Origin: Prosthecobacter debontii
GTDB taxonomy: Bacteria > Verrucomicrobiota > Verrucomicrobiia > Verrucomicrobiales > Akkermansiaceae
DNA: 8,904 bases
Direction: 5' to 3'
NCBI GenBank assembly: GCA_945885485.1
Contig: CAMCYT010000097.1
Span: forward strand, 1-8,904
The notes under the pieces are model-generated. The model worked only from the letters and a program-made list of their open reading frames with translations. It ran no database searches and was not told the DNA's origin. Positions 1-5,231 of this stretch are shown here, in pieces. Position 1 is the first letter of the stretch. Every line of letters begins with the position of its first letter. Position numbers and translations under genes: made by a program.

Positions 1-680
1 CCACCCCCTTTCACCCGCGTTCTCCATACGGGGTAGCAAAAATGTATGCATACTGGATCACCGTAAACTATCGTGAAGCCTACGGCATGTATGCTTGCAA
101 CGGTATCCTCTTCAATCACGAGTCCCCACGCCGGGGCGAGACCTTCGTCACCCGAAAAATTACCCGCGCCATCGCCAACATCGCCCAAGGACTCGATAAA
201 TGCTTATTCCTCGGAAATATGGATGCCCTCCGCGATTGGGGTCACGCCAAAGATTACGTCCGCATGCAATGGATGATGCTCCAACAAGATCAACCCGACG
301 ACTTTGTAATCGCCACCGGTAAACAAATTTCTGTTAGAGAGTTCGTCATCATGTCCGCCCGAGAGGCCGGCATCCAACTCGCCTTCTCCGGCTCCGGCGT
401 CGATGAAATCGCAACCATCTCCACCATCACCGATCCTAAAAAAGCCCCCTCCGCTAAAGTCGGCGACATCATCGTCCGCGTCGACCCTCGTTACTTCCGC
501 CCCGCAGAAGTCGAAACCCTCCTCGGTGATCCCACTAAAGCCAAACAAAAACTCGGCTGGACCCCAGAAATCACCGTCGAAGAAATGTGCGCAGAAATGG
601 TCGCCTCAGACCTAGACACCGCCCGCCAACACGCGCTCTTAAAACTCCACGGTCACTCAGTTAATGTCTCTCGAGAGTAA
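1..680 (+). CDS. gmd: GDP-mannose 4,6-dehydratase, C-terminal two thirds (5' end outside window)
   Basis: Converts GDP-D-mannose to GDP-4-keto-6-deoxy-D-mannose with bound NADP, the first step towards GDP-L-fucose or GDP-D-rhamnose; cytoplasmic SDR-superfamily enzyme. The reading frame is open from base 3 and begins TPFHPRSPYGVAK, which contains the SDR catalytic Tyr and Lys (YxxxK), so the ATG at 42 is internal and the true start lies upstream of the window. About 225 residues are present of the roughly 350-370 usual for the family. The Rossmann glycine motif and the catalytic Thr/Glu are therefore not visible. Further family blocks are NHESPRRGETFVTRKI, NMDALRDWGHAKDYV and DPRYFRPAEVETLLGDPTKA, the last being a Gmd hallmark. 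The stop is TAA at 678-680. A GTAG-headed palindrome follows within 10 bases. Identification is secure; only the missing N-terminus limits it. Confidence 0.95.
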   Translation, partial: TPFHPRSPYGVAKMYAYWITVNYREAYGMYACNGILFNHESPRRGETFVTRKITRAIANIAQGLDKCLFLGNMDALRDWGHAKDYVRMQWMMLQQDQPDDFVIATGKQISVREFVIMSAREAGIQLAFSGSGVDEIATISTITDPKKAPSAKVGDIIVRVDPRYFRPAEVETLLGDPTKAKQKLGWTPEITVEEMCAEMVASDLDTARQHALLKLHGHSVNVSRE

Positions 681-685
681 AAAAA

Positions 686-737
686 GGTAGGGTCAACTCG
701 CCGAGTTGACCGTGACCAAAACGCTTGGGCACGATCA
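686..737 (+). repeat. GTAG-headed REP-like palindrome after gmd
   Basis: GGTAGGG (686-692) runs into a perfect palindrome at 691-711: a 9-bp stem GGTCAACTC/GAGTTGACC closed by the 3-nt loop GCC. The shape (GTAG tetranucleotide plus a short hairpin) matches REP elements mobilised by RAYT transposases; no such transposase is in the window. Bases after the stem, GACCG...AAAA...CACGATCA (730-737), recur with nearly the same spacing after the cysC copy (CACGATCA at 4910-4917), so the unit is longer than the hairpin. On the minus strand the stem is followed by CTACC and seven Ts, so it might end transcripts in that direction. The rest of the gap to 786 shows nothing else recognisable. Confidence 0.7.
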
Positions 738-786
738 CCTAAACAAAAATGTGACCTTCCTAATCGCTTCATCTTACCTTTAAAGT

Positions 787-1548
787 TTGAAATTTAAATC
801 CGTCATCGGCCTCCCCATCGCCGTCACCGACTACACTGGCGCGATCGCATGGATCTTGGAAAAGGCATCCGCTGTAGATCGCCCATACGCTGTCGCAGCT
901 GCTAACACTCACGTCGCAGCACTCTCTCGCCACGATTCGGAATTTTCCGAAGCTATCCAAAAATTTGATCTCATCACCCCAGACGGCATGCCGCTAATCT
1001 GGTCTCTCAACGCCCAACTACCACTCGAAAAAAAACTAACAGAGCGCGTCTACGGACCCACCCTGATGCTCAAAACCATCGAGGCCACCAACAACCCTAA
1101 CTCCCCCTATCGTCATTTTCTCCTCGGCGGAAAACCCAGCACCCTCGAATTACTGAAGCAGCGTTTCTCTAAAGAATTTCCTAACACAATCCTCGCCGGC
1201 ACCTACTCCCCACCCTTCGCCACTTGGCCAGAAAACGAAACCGAATCCATCATCCAATCCATCCGCGACTCTCGCGCCAACCTCGTATGGGTCAGCCTCG
1301 GTTGCCCGAAACAAGAACATTGGATCGCTAAAAACAAACACCGCCTACCCCCCGCCGTCTACTTCGGCATCGGCGCCGCCTTCGCCTTCCACGCAGGAGA
1401 AGTCAAACAAGCTCCCTCCCTCCTACAAAAAGCCGGCCTCGAATGGCTCTACCGCCTAGCCATGGAACCCCGCCGCCTCTTCAAACGCTATCTAACCTAT
1501 AACTCCCTCTTTCTCTTCTACTCCCTAAAAGATCATCGAGCATCTTAG
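787..1548 (+). CDS. WecG/TagA/CpsF-family glycosyltransferase (GT26)
   Basis: Probably transfers an N-acetylmannosamine- or uronate-type sugar from a UDP donor to a polyprenyl-linked acceptor during exopolysaccharide, teichoic acid or enterobacterial-common-antigen-like synthesis; the exact sugar cannot be read from sequence. The 253 residues match the family length. Motifs in order: ANTHV (39-43), TPDGMPL (64-70, with Asp66 at the position of the proposed catalytic base), ERVYGP (86-91), LGCPKQEHW (171-179), GIGAAFAFHAG (194-204) and the C-terminal GLEWLYRLAMEPRRLFKRYL (217-236), the membrane-associating part in TagA. The usual GAAFDF motif reads GAAFAF here. The start is TTG: an in-frame TAA at 781-783 closes the frame upstream and the first internal Met is residue 68, too late to keep the motifs. 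The TTG lies inside a TTTGAAATTTAAA phrase. It stands between gmd and ugd, in keeping with a glycan cluster. Confidence 0.88.
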   Translation: MKFKSVIGLPIAVTDYTGAIAWILEKASAVDRPYAVAAANTHVAALSRHDSEFSEAIQKFDLITPDGMPLIWSLNAQLPLEKKLTERVYGPTLMLKTIEATNNPNSPYRHFLLGGKPSTLELLKQRFSKEFPNTILAGTYSPPFATWPENETESIIQSIRDSRANLVWVSLGCPKQEHWIAKNKHRLPPAVYFGIGAAFAFHAGEVKQAPSLLQKAGLEWLYRLAMEPRRLFKRYLTYNSLFLFYSLKDHRAS

Positions 1549-1549
1549 T

Positions 1550-1660
1550 TAGGGCGCTCTCGCCGAGAACGCCGCGCAAAGCGAAACGCAACTGACTCAT
1601 CTATGAATCATTTCAATAACCTCTCATTTCATGCGGCGCTCTGAGCCAGAGCGCCCTACC
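1550..1660. repeat. Inverted pair of REP-like palindromes downstream of the glycosyltransferase
   Basis: The element is bounded by an 11-bp inverted repeat, TAGGGCGCTCT (1550-1560) and AGAGCGCCCTA (1648-1658). Each end is itself a hairpin. The left one, 1553-1573, has a 9-bp stem with one mismatch and loop GCC. The right one, 1635-1655, has a perfect 9-bp stem GGCGCTCTG/CAGAGCGCC with loop AGC, followed by CCCTACC, the complement of the GGTAGGG head. This is a BIME-like head-to-head pair. The left head is degenerate (TTAGGG rather than GTAGGG) and starts one base after the glycosyltransferase stop TAG. The rest of the gap to 1807 holds the microrepeat described separately and otherwise AT-rich sequence with no ORF I can support. 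Confidence 0.65.
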
Positions 1661-1693
1661 TAGCGTTAGATGCATCGAGCATTCAGATCACTC

Positions 1694-1717
1694 GACTTTC
1701 AGACTTTCAGACTTTCG
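1694..1717 (+). repeat. 8-nt tandem repeat GACTTTCA x3
   Basis: Three 8-base units, GACTTTCA, GACTTTCA and GACTTTCG, are followed by ACTTCTTCATCCCC. This is close to the leader of cysD (CAGACCTT units, then CGACTCTTCCTCACCCC directly before ATG), but here CCCC is followed by TAACG instead of ATG, and the next gene begins about 80 bases later. It may be a leader whose gene was lost or displaced. Confidence 0.6.
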
Positions 1718-1807
1718 ACTTCTTCATCCCCTAACGTCACAAAACAGTCACAAACTAAAAATACTTCATTTCCTGATTTTCGTGATTAAAAAATCCTCTC
1801 ACTCACT

Positions 1808-2380
1808 TTGAATTTCACCCTAACACTGCCACATCTCGTTCGTCAGTTTGACAACGAAAAGCTCAACTACGCGCTGATCGGCGGTCTTGCTATGGCAATG
1901 CGTGGAGTCCAACGCAGCACATTGGATGCAGATTTTATATTGCTTGCTGAGGATCTAGAACATGCCGACTCCATTTTGCTCGAGATGGGCTATGAACGAA
2001 AATTTCACTCGGAAAATGTTTCTCATTATTTATCCGAAAATCCAGAACTAGGTCGTGTCGATCTACTTCATGCTTTTCGGAGTGCGACTCTAGGGATGCT
2101 CAATCGCGCGGAGCGGATCAAACTTACTGATGATTGCCTCATACCCGTCGTTCATCTCGAAGACCTTGTCGGACTCAAAGTTCAGGCCGCTTGTAACGAC
2201 CCCACAAGAGCTCAGTCCGATTGGGCTGACATCCATCGTCTCATTCTCCATGCTGGCCAATCAGGCCAATCAGGCCAAATCGTTGACTGGGAGCTCATCA
2301 ACGACTACTTATCGCTTTTCAATCAGTCTGAAAAACTTGAACAACTGAAACAACTTTATGGCACAGCTCAGTCCAAATGA
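1808..2380 (+). CDS. Nucleotidyltransferase-fold protein (AbiEii/NTase-like)
   Basis: The 190-residue protein has the pattern of the DNA polymerase beta-type nucleotidyltransferase superfamily: ALIGGLAMAMRG (22-33) with the Gly-Gly turn, then TLDADFIL (38-45) supplying the DxD metal-binding pair (Asp40, Asp42), a third acidic residue in GRVDLLHAF (Asp85), and an EDLVGLKVQA helix (118-127) as seen in AbiEii-type and related proteins. The likely activity is nucleotidyl transfer, perhaps to RNA or protein; the substrate is unknown. The start is TTG: an in-frame TAA lies at 1787-1789 and the next Met (residue 29) would remove the Gly-Gly motif. No Shine-Dalgarno is visible. Codon use is less C-ending than in the flanking sugar genes, which suggests separate acquisition. 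Its 3' end overlaps a 60-codon ORF by 23 bases. Confidence 0.75.
   Translation: MNFTLTLPHLVRQFDNEKLNYALIGGLAMAMRGVQRSTLDADFILLAEDLEHADSILLEMGYERKFHSENVSHYLSENPELGRVDLLHAFRSATLGMLNRAERIKLTDDCLIPVVHLEDLVGLKVQAACNDPTRAQSDWADIHRLILHAGQSGQSGQIVDWELINDYLSLFNQSEKLEQLKQLYGTAQSK
2255..2281 (+). repeat. In-frame 9-nt repeat within the nucleotidyltransferase gene
   Basis: Units GGCCAATCA (2255-2263), GGCCAATCA (2264-2272) and GGCCAAATC (2273-2281) encode a GQSGQSGQ stretch near residues 150-157. The repeat is three codons long, so gain or loss of a unit would keep frame. It sits in a linker before the last helices. Confidence 0.8.
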
Positions 2381-2540
2381 ACGTGAGGCTTTACGTAGCT
2401 TTTCCCAAAAGCCACCCCTCCAACAACCGCCACTTCATCCCATGAAAATGGAGGATTTCTTACGCATCCTTTCCCAGCTCCCCGCCTCTCTGCGTCCCCT
2501 CAAACCCATCTCCTTCTCAGGCAATTCCTGGAAACTCTAA
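2358..2540 (+). CDS. Small hypothetical protein overlapping the nucleotidyltransferase gene
   Basis: A 60-codon ORF starts at an ATG inside the end of the nucleotidyltransferase gene (23-base overlap) and ends at TAA 2538-2540. The product is basic, rich in Pro, Leu and Ser, with no membrane segment or signal peptide: it opens MAQLSPNEREALRSF, has a proline-rich stretch near 18-28, an amphipathic piece MEDFLRILSQLP (31-42), and ends FSGNSWKL. I do not recognise a family. The overlap suggests translational coupling with the upstream gene, and a partner role (for example the other half of a toxin-antitoxin-like pair) is conceivable but unproven. It could also be a chance ORF; the lack of homology evidence keeps confidence low. 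Confidence 0.4.
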   Translation: MAQLSPNEREALRSFSQKPPLQQPPLHPMKMEDFLRILSQLPASLRPLKPISFSGNSWKL

Positions 2541-2577
2541 AAGCTAACTTTCCACACCCCAGCCTCTTCCTTGAGAG

Positions 2578-2602
2578 TTGAAATTTGAAATTTGAAATTT
2601 TT
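2578..2602 (+). repeat. 7-nt tandem repeat TTGAAAT x3 abutting the ugd start
   Basis: TTGAAAT occurs at 2578-2584, 2585-2591 and 2592-2598, then TTTT and the ATG of ugd at 2603. No purine-rich ribosome binding site is present between repeat and start. The same TTTGAAATTT string forms the start region of the glycosyltransferase gene at 785-797. A TTG-initiated extension (from 2585) would be read from the repeat itself, adding only MKFEIF; I consider it non-coding leader. Confidence 0.8.
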
Positions 2603-3988
2603 ATGAAAATATCCTCCATCTGCTGCCTCGGCGCCGGCTACGTCGGCGGCCCAACTATGGCCATGATCGCCAACAAATGCCCCGACATCCAAGTCACGGT
2701 CTGCGACATGAACCAAGCCCGCATCGACGCCTGGAACTCCGACACCCTACCCGTCTACGAACCCGGACTTAAAGAAATCGTCGAGTCCTGCCGCCGCAAA
2801 AACCTCCACTTCACCACCGACCTCAAACCCGCCATCGCCGCAGCCGATCTCATTTTTGTCTGCGTCGGAACTCCCACAAAATCCTACGGCATTGGCGCCG
2901 GCCGTGCGGCCGATCTCCGCTACATCGAAGCCGCTGCACGCCTCATCGCAGAAGTTTCTCACGGCAATAAAATCATCGTCGAAAAATCCACTATCCCAGT
3001 CAAAACTGCCACCGCGATCCTACGCATCATCTCAGCGAATTCCACCAACAACGCCACCTTCCAAGTCCTCTCCAACCCCGAATTCCTCGCCGAAGGCACT
3101 GCCGTCTCCGATATGGAAAACCCCGACCGCATCCTCATCGGTGGTGAGCAAACCCCAGAAGGCCAAGCTGCCCTCGATGCCCTCGTCTCCGTTTACGCCA
3201 ACTGGGTCCCTCGCGAAAAAATCATCACCACCAACCTCTGGTCTTCCGAGCTCTCTAAACTCGTCGCTAACGCATTCCTAGCCCAACGCATCTCCTCCAT
3301 CAACTCTATCTCCGCTCTCTGCGAAGCCACCGGAGCCGATGTCGATGAAGTCGCCCGCGCCATCGGAACCGACTCACGCATCGGTCCAAAATTCCTCAAA
3401 GCCTCCGTCGGCTTCGGCGGCTCCTGCTTCCAAAAAGATATTCTTAACCTCGTCTATCTCTGCGAATCCTATAACCTCTCACAAGTCGCCGCCTACTGGC
3501 GCTCCGTCGTCGAAATCAACGACTACCAAAAATCCCGCTTCGTCGAGAAAATCGTCCGCACCCTGTTCAACACCGTCTCCAGTAAACGCATCGCTATCCT
3601 CGGCTTCGCTTTCAAAAAAGACACCAACGACACCCGCGAATCCGCCGCTATCCACATCGTCCGGGATCTACTAACAGAAAACGCCCACGTCGCTATTTAC
3701 GATCCACGCGTCAGCAAACAAACCATGCATCGTGAACTGTTAGAAGTCGGCGTCTCCCAACAAATCCTCGATACCAACCTCGAAATCGTCGCCGATCCCT
3801 ACGCCGCCGCCAATCAAGCCCACGCCCTGGCGACCCTAACCGAATGGGACGAGTTCCGCGATCTCGACCTCCCACGCATCTACGATCTCATGCTCAAACC
3901 CGCCTTCGTCTTCGACGGCCGCGCCATCCTCCCCGCCGAAGCCCTAGCCAAACACGGCTTCGAAGCATTTATCATAGGCAAAGGGTAG
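2603..3988 (+). CDS. ugd: UDP-glucose 6-dehydrogenase, animal-like type
   Basis: Oxidises UDP-glucose to UDP-glucuronate with two NAD+ in the cytoplasm, supplying a uronic acid precursor for polysaccharide. From ATG 2603 the protein has 461 residues, close to the length of the animal enzyme. Visible: NAD-binding GAGYVGGP (10-17), SNPEFLAEGTA (157-167, with the catalytic Glu160), SSELSKLVANAFLAQRISSI (214-233, with Lys219 and Asn223), the active-site FGGSCFQKD (271-279, with nucleophile Cys275), and ILGFAFKKDTNDTRES (332-347) of the UDP-binding domain. Segments such as LPVYEPGLKEIVESC, GRAADLRYIEA and CFQKDILNLVYLCE resemble animal UGDH far more than the shorter E. coli Ugd or Pseudomonas-type enzymes. 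ATG 2603 is chosen because it follows the TTGAAAT repeat directly and aligns with the family N-terminus. The stop TAG is part of a GTAG-headed palindrome. Confidence 0.96.
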   Translation: MKISSICCLGAGYVGGPTMAMIANKCPDIQVTVCDMNQARIDAWNSDTLPVYEPGLKEIVESCRRKNLHFTTDLKPAIAAADLIFVCVGTPTKSYGIGAGRAADLRYIEAAARLIAEVSHGNKIIVEKSTIPVKTATAILRIISANSTNNATFQVLSNPEFLAEGTAVSDMENPDRILIGGEQTPEGQAALDALVSVYANWVPREKIITTNLWSSELSKLVANAFLAQRISSINSISALCEATGADVDEVARAIGTDSRIGPKFLKASVGFGGSCFQKDILNLVYLCESYNLSQVAAYWRSVVEINDYQKSRFVEKIVRTLFNTVSSKRIAILGFAFKKDTNDTRESAAIHIVRDLLTENAHVAIYDPRVSKQTMHRELLEVGVSQQILDTNLEIVADPYAAANQAHALATLTEWDEFRDLDLPRIYDLMLKPAFVFDGRAILPAEALAKHGFEAFIIGKG

Positions 3989-4007
3989 CTGCTGCGTCTC
4001 GCAGCAG
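3985..4007 (+). repeat. GTAG-headed REP-like palindrome containing the ugd stop
   Basis: GTAG (3985-3988) is followed immediately by the stem CTGCTGCG (3989-3996), loop TCT and CGCAGCAG (4000-4007). The last three bases of GTAG are the ugd stop codon, so the element abuts or overlaps the coding sequence. Same architecture as the copies at 686 and 4864, with a different stem sequence. Confidence 0.65.
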
Positions 4008-4016
4008 GCCGTGCGA

Positions 4017-4040
4017 GCGGCGTCCCGCCGCGCTTTTCTT
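4017..4040 (+). terminator. Possible Rho-independent terminator after ugd
   Basis: An all-GC stem GCGGCG (4017-4022), loop TCC and CGCCGC (4026-4031) is followed two bases later by TTTTCTT (4034-4040). Position about 30 bases after the ugd stop is suitable. The T-run is short and interrupted, and the hairpin could equally be another REP-like palindrome. Confidence 0.35.
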
Positions 4041-4045
4041 CCCAA

Positions 4046-4139
4046 GAGTGCGGTGGCTCGCCATCGTCCGCGGCTGACGGAGCTTACTCCGTGCGGCATG
4101 TCTTCTTCTCCCAACCACACGGAGCAAGCCTCCGCACTC
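4046..4139. repeat. Nested inverted repeats between ugd and cysC
   Basis: Outer arms GAGTGCGG (4046-4053) and CCGCACTC (4132-4139) enclose two small hairpins: ACGGAG/CTCCGT with a 4-nt loop (4077-4092) and CGGAG/CTCCG with a 5-nt loop (4120-4134). The words GGAG, CTCC and GTGCGG recur through the stretch. It resembles a mosaic of palindromic repeat units different from the GTAG family. No ORF of interest lies within it. Confidence 0.5.
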
Positions 4140-4164
4140 CATTTTTCACTCTTCACTCCCCTTT

Positions 4165-4262
4165 GATTGACGATTGATGATTGACGATTTTTGAATGCTG
4201 ATCTGACGTTCCGGCTATTTCTTCCTCTTCATTCAAAAATCAAAAATCATCAATCGTCAATC
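4165..4262. repeat. 33-nt near-perfect inverted repeat built of GATTGAY heptads, cysC leader
   Basis: The left arm at 4165-4197 is built of 7-nt units GATTGAC, GATTGAT, GATTGAC and GATTTTT, ending GAATG. The right arm at 4230-4262 is its reverse complement apart from one 3-base block (GAC against TTT), giving 30 of 33 pairs. The loop is 32 nt. The right arm ends 12 bases before the cysC ATG at 4275. The string CTTCCTCTTCATTCAAAAAT (4221-4240) recurs exactly at 7040-7059 in the cysD-cysN gap. In RNA this could fold into one long, AT-rich stem in the cysC 5' leader; it could also be two inverted copies of a dispersed repeat. Confidence 0.75.
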
Positions 4263-4274
4263 TTTCGACATCCC

Positions 4275-4868
4275 ATGAACAACATCCACCCCGAACACCA
4301 CCGCTTCCTCAATCGCCACGATAAGGAAGTTCTGTTAGAACAAAAAGGCCTCGCCATCTGGATGTGCGGCCTTTCCGGTTCCGGGAAATCCACTATCGCC
4401 AACGCCGCCGAACGCGTCCTCCACAAACAAGGCCACTTCACCATCATCCTCGATGGCGATAACCTCCGCGCCGGACTCAACTCTAACCTCGGCTTCACCG
4501 ATATAGACCGTCTAGAAAACATCCGCCGTATTGCAGAGCTCACCAAAGTCCTCGTCGAAAACGGCATCATCGTCTTCATCTCCGCCATCACCCCTCGCGG
4601 TGAACTCCGCGATCTCGCACGTGGCATCGTCGGCGAACAAAACCTCTTCGAAGTCTTCGTCAAAGCCTCCTACGAAGCCTGCGAAAAACGCGACGTCAAA
4701 GGCCTCTACGCCAAAGCCGCCCGCGGCGAAATCGCCAACTTCACCGGCAAAGACAACTCCTTCGAACCCCCTCAAAATCCCGACCTCACCCTCCACACCG
4801 AAAAACTCACCATCGAAGACGCCGCCATCCAACTCGTAGAGGCCGTTCGCGAGAGGATTACAAGGTAG
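4275..4868 (+). CDS. cysC: Adenylylsulfate (APS) kinase
   Basis: Phosphorylates APS with ATP to give PAPS, the universal sulfate donor. The 197 residues fit a stand-alone CysC. Motifs: Walker A GLSGSGKST (32-40), LDGDNLRAGLN (59-69), GFTDIDRLENIRRIAE (73-88), RDVKGLYAKAARGEI (139-153) and NFTGKDNSFEPPQNPD (155-170). The segment that in E. coli reads FISP, with the phosphorylatable Ser, reads AITPRGE here (104-110), so Ser is Thr and the preceding Phe is Ala. The ATG at 4275 is preferred to an upstream in-frame TTG because the extension would be read through the inverted-repeat leader and the family starts near the HxxxxR-D region. The stop TAG lies inside a GGTAGGG repeat head. The next metabolic gene, cysD, is 363 bases on. 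Confidence 0.94.
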   Translation: MNNIHPEHHRFLNRHDKEVLLEQKGLAIWMCGLSGSGKSTIANAAERVLHKQGHFTIILDGDNLRAGLNSNLGFTDIDRLENIRRIAELTKVLVENGIIVFISAITPRGELRDLARGIVGEQNLFEVFVKASYEACEKRDVKGLYAKAARGEIANFTGKDNSFEPPQNPDLTLHTEKLTIEDAAIQLVEAVRERITR

Positions 4869-5026
4869 GGTCGACGCGCCGCCGTCGACCGCAATCAAAA
4901 ATCTCAAAGCACGATCATCTTCAAATCTTCGGTCGCCGTCCTCCATTCTTCGGTCAACACGGCGTAGCGGCGATCTTCGGTCGCCGTCCTTCAAATCTTC
5001 GGTCAACACGGCGTGTTGACCCTACC
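4864..5026. repeat. 163-bp element with GGTAGGGTC/GACCCTACC ends between cysC and cysD
   Basis: Ends are the 9-bp inverted repeat GGTAGGGTC (4864-4872) and GACCCTACC (5018-5026). Left hairpin: GGTCGACG/CGTCGACC with a 6-nt loop (4869-4890). Right hairpin: GGTCAACAC/GTGTTGACC with loop GGC (5001-5021). Between them two words recur: CTTCGGTCGCCGTCCT (4927 and 4975 regions) and CTTCGGTCAACACGGCGT (4948 and 4998 regions). The cysC stop TAG (4866-4868) is inside the left head. No coding potential is seen. It occupies the first half of the 363-base gap; the remainder to 5231 holds the hairpin at 5120 and the CAGACCTT repeats. Confidence 0.65.
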
Positions 5027-5119
5027 TATACCTTAGTAAATTACCCATCTTACTAATTATTTCTTGACCTCACCCAAAATCACCCCCAAAACCCCGCCCG
5101 CCCACTCTCCAAATGGACC

Positions 5120-5137
5120 GCGCGAGTCCACTCGCGC
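5120..5137. repeat. Small GC-rich hairpin upstream of cysD
   Basis: A perfect 7-bp stem GCGCGAG/CTCGCGC encloses loop TCCA. It is flanked by GGA and TCC that could extend it imperfectly. No T-run follows, so a terminator role is unlikely; it looks like another palindromic intergenic unit. Confidence 0.45.
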
Positions 5138-5174
5138 TCCTTCCCTTCATTTAATCGCACCAGCGATTCTTGCT

Positions 5175-5214
5175 CAGACCTTCAGACCTTCAGACCTTCA
5201 GACTTTTAGACCTT
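5175..5214 (+). repeat. 8-nt tandem repeat CAGACCTT x5 in the cysD leader
   Basis: Units are CAGACCTT at 5175, 5183 and 5191, then CAGACTTT (5199) and TAGACCTT (5207). They are followed by the pyrimidine-rich CGACTCTTCCTCACCCC leading straight into the cysD ATG at 5232. No Shine-Dalgarno is present. Similar units (GACTTTCA) occur at 1694-1717. Confidence 0.8.
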
Positions 5215-5231
5215 CGACTCTTCCTCACCCC

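Noticed and set aside
42..44. ATG 42 as the start of gmd
   Set aside because: The frame is open upstream and encodes the catalytic SPYxVAK segment, so this Met is internal.
691..711. Rho-independent terminator for gmd
   Set aside because: No T-run follows the stem on the + strand; the GTAG head and sister copies point to a REP-like element.
4165..4262. Sulfur-responsive riboswitch upstream of cysC
   Set aside because: The stem is made of simple heptad repeats and shows none of the conserved cores of SAM or other riboswitches that I know.
4191..4274. In-frame N-terminal extension of cysC from a TTG
   Set aside because: The extension is read from the loop and right arm of the inverted repeat and is absent from the family; ATG 4275 fits better.
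4512..5009. 165-codon minus-strand ORF across the cysC end and the repeats
   Set aside because: Antisense of cysC plus repeat DNA; highly acidic and biased, no family features.
4864..5026. CRISPR array suggested by recurring CTTCGGTC words
   Set aside because: Repeat spacing is irregular, only two copies of each word, the spaces are repeat-derived, and no cas gene is present.
5064..5231. 56-residue N-terminal extension of cysD
   Set aside because: It translates the CAGACCTT repeats and a hairpin; CysD starts close to MNYNLSQLDQLEAE.
1549..5231. Insertion sequence or transposon
   Set aside because: Inverted ends exist but enclose only about 110-160 bases with no transposase; at most these are non-autonomous repeat units.
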